Part shown: one piece after another, positions 58,091 to 64,000 of the stretch
Layout: each line of letters begins with the position of its first letter
Numbering within the stretch: position 1 is the first letter of the stretch
Source of the DNA: Rhododendron vialii
Taxonomy: Eukaryota > Streptophyta > Magnoliopsida > Ericales > Ericaceae
Reading direction: 5' to 3'
Assembly (NCBI RefSeq): GCF_030253575.1
Contig: NC_080568.1
Coordinates: forward strand, 29,136,001 to 29,200,000
DNA: 64,000 nucleotides
Notes under the pieces: model-generated
Database searches by the model: none
What the model was told of the DNA's origin: nothing
Seen by the model: the letters and a program-made list of their open reading frames with translations, nothing else
Position numbers and translations under genes: made by a program

Positions 58091-58824
58091 AATTTTCTTT
58101 TTAATCTGGTCAAAGACAAATTATTCATACCGGAATTAGAACCTTTTATGTTGTCAATTTGTGGATTGAGCTTTGTTTTCAATTGGCATACTTTATACCC
58201 ACTTGCCAGTACAGTTTTGAGGACGGCATGTGTACTTTAATTTGGCTTGAATCTGATCTGTGTTCCCATGATGGAGGGGGGCCCTACATTCCAACACAAA
58301 TAATTGAGCTTCTATCCCACATCATCACGGCCATATTTTTTATTCTTTTTCTTAAATGGAAAATGCTTTGGACACGGATATTCGGTTTTAAATTCGAATA
58401 AAATGGTATTTAGAGTCATTCGGAGTGTATGAGTCTTGAGTATAATTGTGGATTACGCGTCATCAAACGACCTCGAACATACTACATATAACTAATTCGT
58501 ATGTTTGTTAGTGATTGTTTTGCAAGAAAAACTCTCGAAGCATCAAGTGACATGAATTAATTGTACTATAAATAGAATTTGAAGTGACATAAGTGACAAA
58601 ATCATATTACATCGAAGCTATTTAGTAGAGTATTTTTTTTTTTTCAAATCCTCTTTAGCACGTTTTTTTTTCCTTGATGAAAAAAATCTTTGCTATTTTG
58701 AAGCACCAAGCACCGAAAACAGATGAATTTTTTTTTGTACAATCTCTCTCTACTTATCTGTAGTGAATATGTCAAGATAAACAGATAAATGCAATTTCTT
58801 ATCTAAAATAATGTCAATTTTATT

Positions 58825-58880
58825 TTCTTTTTTTTTATCGGCAACAATAATTTTATTAAAAAAACTCAACAAATTACTTT
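58825..58880 (-). mobile_element. Possible LINE 3' end
   Basis: The minus strand reads TTAATAAAATTATTGTTGCC and then a T/A-rich tail, a common end of plant LINEs. No coding part adjoins. Confidence 0.35.
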
Positions 58881-58954
58881 CATGTCAATTTTGCAATTTC
58901 TTATCCTAACTAAATGTTTAGTTCAATTATATGACTCTCCTCTTTTAAAGATAT

Positions 58955-59490
58955 TCAATTATTGGTATGATTGATGTTATTTATAATAAACGTTTTATCT
59001 TTTAATCAATTATTTACGATGAACATATATATTACTCTCCTCTTTTAAAAATCAATTATTTGTGACTTTTATTTTTTAATCAACTACTCTTTTTGATTTG
59101 GTTTGAAAGCAACTTTTAGCTTCCAATCCTTTATTATGTTTAACTTCCGTACAATTTATGTTCTCTTCTATTTTGTATATTACGAATTTTCTGTTAGTAT
59201 GATACTAATATAAATAGTCAAATAGATACACATCGCCGTGCATCGCACATGTTCATTCCTAGTATTCAATTATTGGAATGATTAATGTTATTTATGAATC
59301 TTTTTTTTTTAAATCAATTATTAACGATGGTCATATTACTCTACTCTTTTAAAAATTAATTATTTGAGACAAACATATTTGGTTTTTTATTTGGTTGAAA
59401 GCAACTTTAACTTCCAATCTTTTCCAGTTAATATGATACAATAGCTATATCGATGCACATAGTCGTACTTCTCACGGGTTCACTGCTAGT
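58955..59490. mobile_element. Two tandem Helitron-like 3' segments
   Basis: 58955-59262 and 59264-59489 are diverged copies that share ttcaattattgg, cgatg.acata and gaaagcaacttt. Each ends in a GC-rich hairpin remnant (ccgtgcatcgcac; ttctcacgggttc), a short spacer, and CTAG followed by T (59259-59262 and 59486-59489). A hairpin followed by CTAGT is the Helitron 3' signature. The 5' TC ends are not identified. Confidence 0.6.
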
Positions 59491-59499
59491 TTTTATTTA

Positions 59500-62400
59500 A
59501 AAAGGCAGAAGTGAGGTTATTATCTTCTTCTCTGGTAATAGTTTGCTAGTTGAATTATCTGTTCGCGAAATTTCTCTGTGTACCTTATGAATTAACTAGC
59601 TAATAATTTACGTAGTTTCACCTCCAAGAGTAGGTTAGACTAGGGCCCTTGTACGAGGTTCAAGGAAGACAACAACATAATTGGCAAAACAAAGGGATCA
59701 CAAATGAAAATTGTGTGTCTCATAAGGTTATATAAAGCATGTCATATATTCTGAATAGTTCAAAATTCGAATGCTAGCACTATGTGCTAGTGTCAAACTA
59801 CCGGCAAGAATAACATTGGCCGTGTTTGTAATAGCTTCGATTGTCCTAGCTCGTTCAAAAATTTTCCATCTCTGGAAACTGTCAGTGTGTGGTATAACTT
59901 CCACAGGCCTCTCAGCATCTCAAGAAAGATTAATTGTTTCTTCTCTGCACTTTACAAGCTAGCCTTGGCGAACCCAATGACTGTTTTAATTCAAAGTTAT
60001 TTGTAATGATATAATTCGGCGTAGAGTGTGCTCTGGGAAGGAAATGGTGTTCTCTCAATAGAACGTCCTAGCTCTTCGTAATGCTTTCTTGACTTTTTAT
60101 CTCTCTTTTGGACTTCAATATTGCTAGCCGTAAATATTGATTACCTTAATTTACCTTGTACTCCATATCGAAAACTGAAGTGAAAGTCTCCCCAAAATCT
60201 CCATCTTTTTCTTGATTATATGATGGAAATTCTCTCTTCACAGTTTGATTATGATGTTTCAAAATTATGATGTTTCAAAATATCAATGACAGAAAGGCTC
60301 TATAGTCTATAGCCCATAGGTCAATAAACTTATCATTTACAGATATGCAAATTAAAGCCAAATCACACACCATATAACACCATGCACCTTTTGGAGGCAG
60401 GCATAATTGAAAGATGAATAGACATTTTCTCTGTGGGTACCTTTGCAATTGTGGCTGGAGAGTCAAAATATGTTATAATTTGCTTTGATTGGTGTACCAA
60501 AAGTGTATGCAATGTCGACCCTTCTCCATATCCTATCAGAGTTTTGGAGTACATGGGAGGTCATTTTTTCTTGATGTGAAACCTAGTAGATTTGCACTTG
60601 GTATAATGATGCTTATTTGTAAGAATACAAGTGCTTCCGGAGTAATGCCTTTTTGGGGTGTTTCATGAGTCTACTAACACCATGCGTTTTCAGAAAAATC
60701 ATTACAAAGTACGTAAATCCTATATTATTATATATTGTGTGGTGGATAAGACATGCGCGACTTCACTTTTAGATGAATGGTTCAAGCGAACTCCCTAGGT
60801 TCAGAAAATGTGTTAATTTTTTTTTTTAATATTTTTTGACATGTGACATGATTTTTTTGTTAGTATTGTATGCACTGAATAGTACAAAGTCAAAATGAAT
60901 GAAATTCACTTAAATGTGTGAATAACTAGATAGTAGTATAGCTCAACAAAATAACACAAATCATGCCGAATAAATTTTTAACTGTAATAAAAAAAACCCT
61001 TCAATTTTGTGCAGAGTTTTGTATCACAAAAATCTCCTATACATTTCTATCATCGCAAAACTCAAATCTTAGAGCCGCACCTGAGAGTAGGCCTGATCGA
61101 TCCTGACAGAAATGATAGTGTGAAAAGCCCCTACAATAATGCTCCTAAAGCATTGAATAATCTCTCAGCGCTTACTTTCGAGTAGTGAACTTCACCTCAA
61201 CCCCCACCTACCTCCCTTGAAAACGACTGGAAAGTAGACAAAACTTTACACTACCATCAACCATGGTGGTCCTTCACATAAGGAGAAATAGAAAAAAAAA
61301 AATGTTTTGACTTTCTCTTTCGGCTAAACCTTTTTTTATGTTGGATTTTCCAGGTTTAAGAAAGTTTATGCATGATTGGTACCGTCATCAATATGATTTT
61401 AACATTTATCTTCAAAAACCCAGATTGACATAAGGGATATAGGAACATGTTCATATGAACCATATTTCAACTTAATTATGTCGAGAGCATGTATATATCG
61501 AAGGAAAGTCAATCATGCTAGATTTTTTATGCGATTGTTTTCTTGATGAACTCTATGAAATGAATTTCATCGAAGCGAGTGGGAAAGGAGCCTGCGAAAG
61601 GGGCCGAAGCCGAATACGATCGGAATTTAAGCATAATTAACCTTATGACCTTAGGGATTTGGTAACGGAAAGTCAACAATATGGCGGTGGGCATGGAAAA
61701 GAAGGCACAAGTGCCAACTTTAGACCCACATTATCAAAATTTCTAAAATCACATATTTTTTTGAACGACGAGAAAAAACCACAGCATGAGTGTCTGTGTA
61801 TGTAATATGAGTGTGTTAATCCCAAGGAATTGGGCTGATGTTGAAGACTTTGGATTTAGGAGTTTGCACCTTCTTAAGATTTTAAGTTTGAAACATTCCA
61901 AGTGCTATTTACTTTTTTGGAGCAAGTCCATACGAAGTTTTACTCCGAATTTAATTGAGATCAATCCCTGCAAGTTGGCAGTTGGGATTGAGCTCATCCC
62001 TCAAGATTAGTCAAGGTACAACGTGTAAGCTGGCCCGAACCCTTGAGTTTTAAAAATACGAGTGCTTGTGTAAGTGTTTGAGTATATGTGTGTATTAGCA
62101 CTTAATACTAGTTGGTAGTGCAAATGTGAATATTGTGAGTGAATCTTGCCAAATACTCCGTATAGAGTAGTATTGTTTTTATCCTCATCTTGCCAAATAT
62201 GGGAAAATAAATATTACTACCACTTTATCATATGCAGTCCACCAACCAAAATCAAGAATAACTAGAACCAATGGCCGGGCATATGGATCAAAAAAAAAAA
62301 AAAGGCCGGGCATAGGATTTCTCTTAGCTTTGTTAGAAATTTGATACCATTCTCCTCGTTTCTATTTTTCTTTGTAATAATTTCAAAAATTAATGATTTT

Positions 62401-62700
62401 TTTTTACCATTCAATAAAACAATATCTAGACCCAAAGTGCAACAACCGGTGGTTTGGCTATTCCCCGAAACCAAGTTCATGACTTGTACTATTTCATTCT
62501 TCACTTTCCATTAAGGTCATTTAAGACCCTAATCTTCTAAAATTACCCTCCCTCGCATATTAGTAGTATTGTCTTTTTTTAAAAGTCTTAAGTTCAAAAC
62601 CTCTTAGATACTATCAACTTTTTTACCAGACTAATATACGGGACTTTATTCCGGGTTTAATCGGACTATCGGCTAGTGGACGGTAAGATGAGATCTCTAG
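59500..62700. other. Intergenic, nothing recognised
   Basis: Short frames such as 59771-59962 (with a hydrophobic segment ITLAVFVIASIVLA) and 61786-62010 have no recognised relatives. No RNA gene was found. Confidence 0.4.
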
Positions 62701-63382
62701 TAATTAATTAAGGTGCATGTATGCTAGTCAACGGCGAATTTTTTTTATTAATCTTTGAATACGGATTACAAAGACTAAAGGGAACAAGGATAACCGGCAT
62801 TAAAAATCAAAGCAGATATCCCAACTAGATTGACACATAAGCTCCCGAACAATTATATGCCATCCAAGACCTAAAAGGAGAGAAGTGGTCTGTTCTTCTA
62901 GATTAGAAAAAAAAAAAAAACGCAAAAGGGACAAACGAAGGCATAAAAGATGGCCCCTCACCCGAGGGGCGTTTTGGCGGATTAAAGTTTGAATGGTCCC
63001 CCACCCCCCACGCATATGATTCTGATGCCTGGGGGTGCTGTATTTTTTTTCTGAATCTAGCTTCTTTTTTCCTGTGCTTAAAGTACTGTTGCCTTTTGGA
63101 CATCAGAACTACTCCAAGAACCAGAGTCCAACGAATATTCGTTTTGGGTTTTGGGTTTTGGATTTTGAATGAAGAGAGATAGAGAGAGAAATAATAATGA
63201 CTACAAAAAAATTTATTGAGAATCGTGCTCAAAGAGAGAATCCAAAATCCAAAACAAGTTTGGGGTCCGACCGTCTTCTGGGTGAGTAGAACAAGTATAG
63301 AACCATAAACATTATTGGGCAAACTACCCAAAGAACCACGAGGTTTCTCGCTGAATAAACAAATTCAACGTCTCAACTTTTT

Positions 63383-63728
63383 AATCTGAACATTTAAAAC
63401 GCTAGATCTTCGTGACCGAGAGCGATTCCAACTCTCCGTCAGAATCCATCCACTTTCATTTAACGGTAGTTGTTTGGGTGAGAACAAGAATTTCGACATA
63501 GTAGTTGTTTCGCAACCCACGCGCCGAATTTTGAATGGGTTAAGCTTATCTCGCATTCTATTTTTCTTCCATTTGTATATCTTCCTACGCAAGCCCTGAT
63601 AGCCAGAACCGCTAGATGAACCCTGGGGTACTTCTTGTTCGCGCAACCAACTGCCATAAAGGAAGTGGATGGATTCTAACAAAGAGTTGGAATTGTTCTC
63701 GGTTACAAAGATCTAGATTTTAAATGCT
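63383..63728. mobile_element. MITE with about 105-bp inverted arms
   Basis: The left arm starts tttaaaacgctagatcttcg and includes gattccaactctccgtcaga. The right arm has the complement (aacaaagagttggaattgtt, then gatctagattttaaatg). The arms include tagttgtttgggtgagaaca and its mirror near 63640. The short frames inside are products of the repeat. Confidence 0.8.
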
Positions 63729-64000
63729 CAAATCTATAGTCCGATCTAGGTTTGATTTGTTACTTGAGTGAAACCCTAAGACTGTGTTTGGTTTTTAATT
63801 CCCAAAACCCATTTCTTTTAAAAACGAAAAAATTGTTTGAATATTTTAATGAGCCTACATATAAAGAAAATCTATCCCAATGATGAATAGGAATTGTCTC
63901 ACCATGGGAATGGCAAAAACTTGGAAAACTTGGCTTTTGCCAAGTTTTGTTAATGGACGCGTGTGCGTGCGCTCGCCGTCACCGAACATCTAGCCGGTGC

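Noticed and set aside
62737-62900. LINE 3' end on the minus strand
   Set aside because: Only a T-rich start and ttaatctttgaatacgg support it, with no coding remnant.

Overview
The window is plant nuclear DNA. Five intron-bearing or intronless genes have plant protein families and canonical GT..AG splice sites. The DNA is AT-rich and full of plant transposon relics: Ty3/gypsy and Ty1/copia, L1-type LINEs with an RNase H domain, tRNA-derived SINEs, Stowaway, hAT-like and Mutator-like MITEs, and Helitron ends. The gene set and MITEs fit a eudicot, probably a woody one. I cannot name the species from the sequence.

Gene layout. (1) A pentatricopeptide-repeat (PPR) gene, minus strand, 2032-3678, one exon. 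(2) An HDA6-type class I histone deacetylase, minus strand, 4673-11239, six exons, 475 aa. (3) A family S28 lysosomal Pro-X carboxypeptidase-like gene, minus strand, 15038-17887, nine exons, 499 aa. (4) An R2R3-MYB transcription factor, plus strand, 38463-40123, three exons, 356 aa. (5) A peroxisomal-type copper amine oxidase, minus strand, 40620-53964, twelve exons, 778 aa. In every multi-exon model the exon phases sum to an exact reading frame. The MYB and the amine oxidase converge, with about 500 bp between their stop codons. The genes are not in one pathway: organelle RNA processing, chromatin silencing, peptide turnover, transcription control and amine oxidation are independent roles.

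Between and inside the genes. 18-38 kb is a gene-poor graveyard of repeats: a GC-rich pseudogene of a small conserved protein (20.5 kb), a copia RNase H plus LTR (21.6-22.2 kb), a rearranged gypsy block (23.7-27.5 kb), a PPR pseudogene (28.2 kb), local tandem and segmental duplications, and a LINE relic (31.4-32.3 kb). 54-64 kb has no gene I can support; it holds a SINE with a clear target-site duplication, a large foldback element, Helitron ends and several MITEs. The long introns of the deacetylase and the amine oxidase have also absorbed transposons.

The most unusual structures are: a 301-bp near-identical inverted duplication of a gypsy gag region with a 32-bp loop, next to a pol-LTR-gag junction and bracketed by 70-bp direct repeats; a duplicated exon end inside intron 1 of the HDA6-like gene; and a family of three foldback elements that share an inner arm but have unrelated outer ends. 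I found no CRISPR array, operon, rRNA or convincing tRNA gene, and no clearly new multi-gene system.
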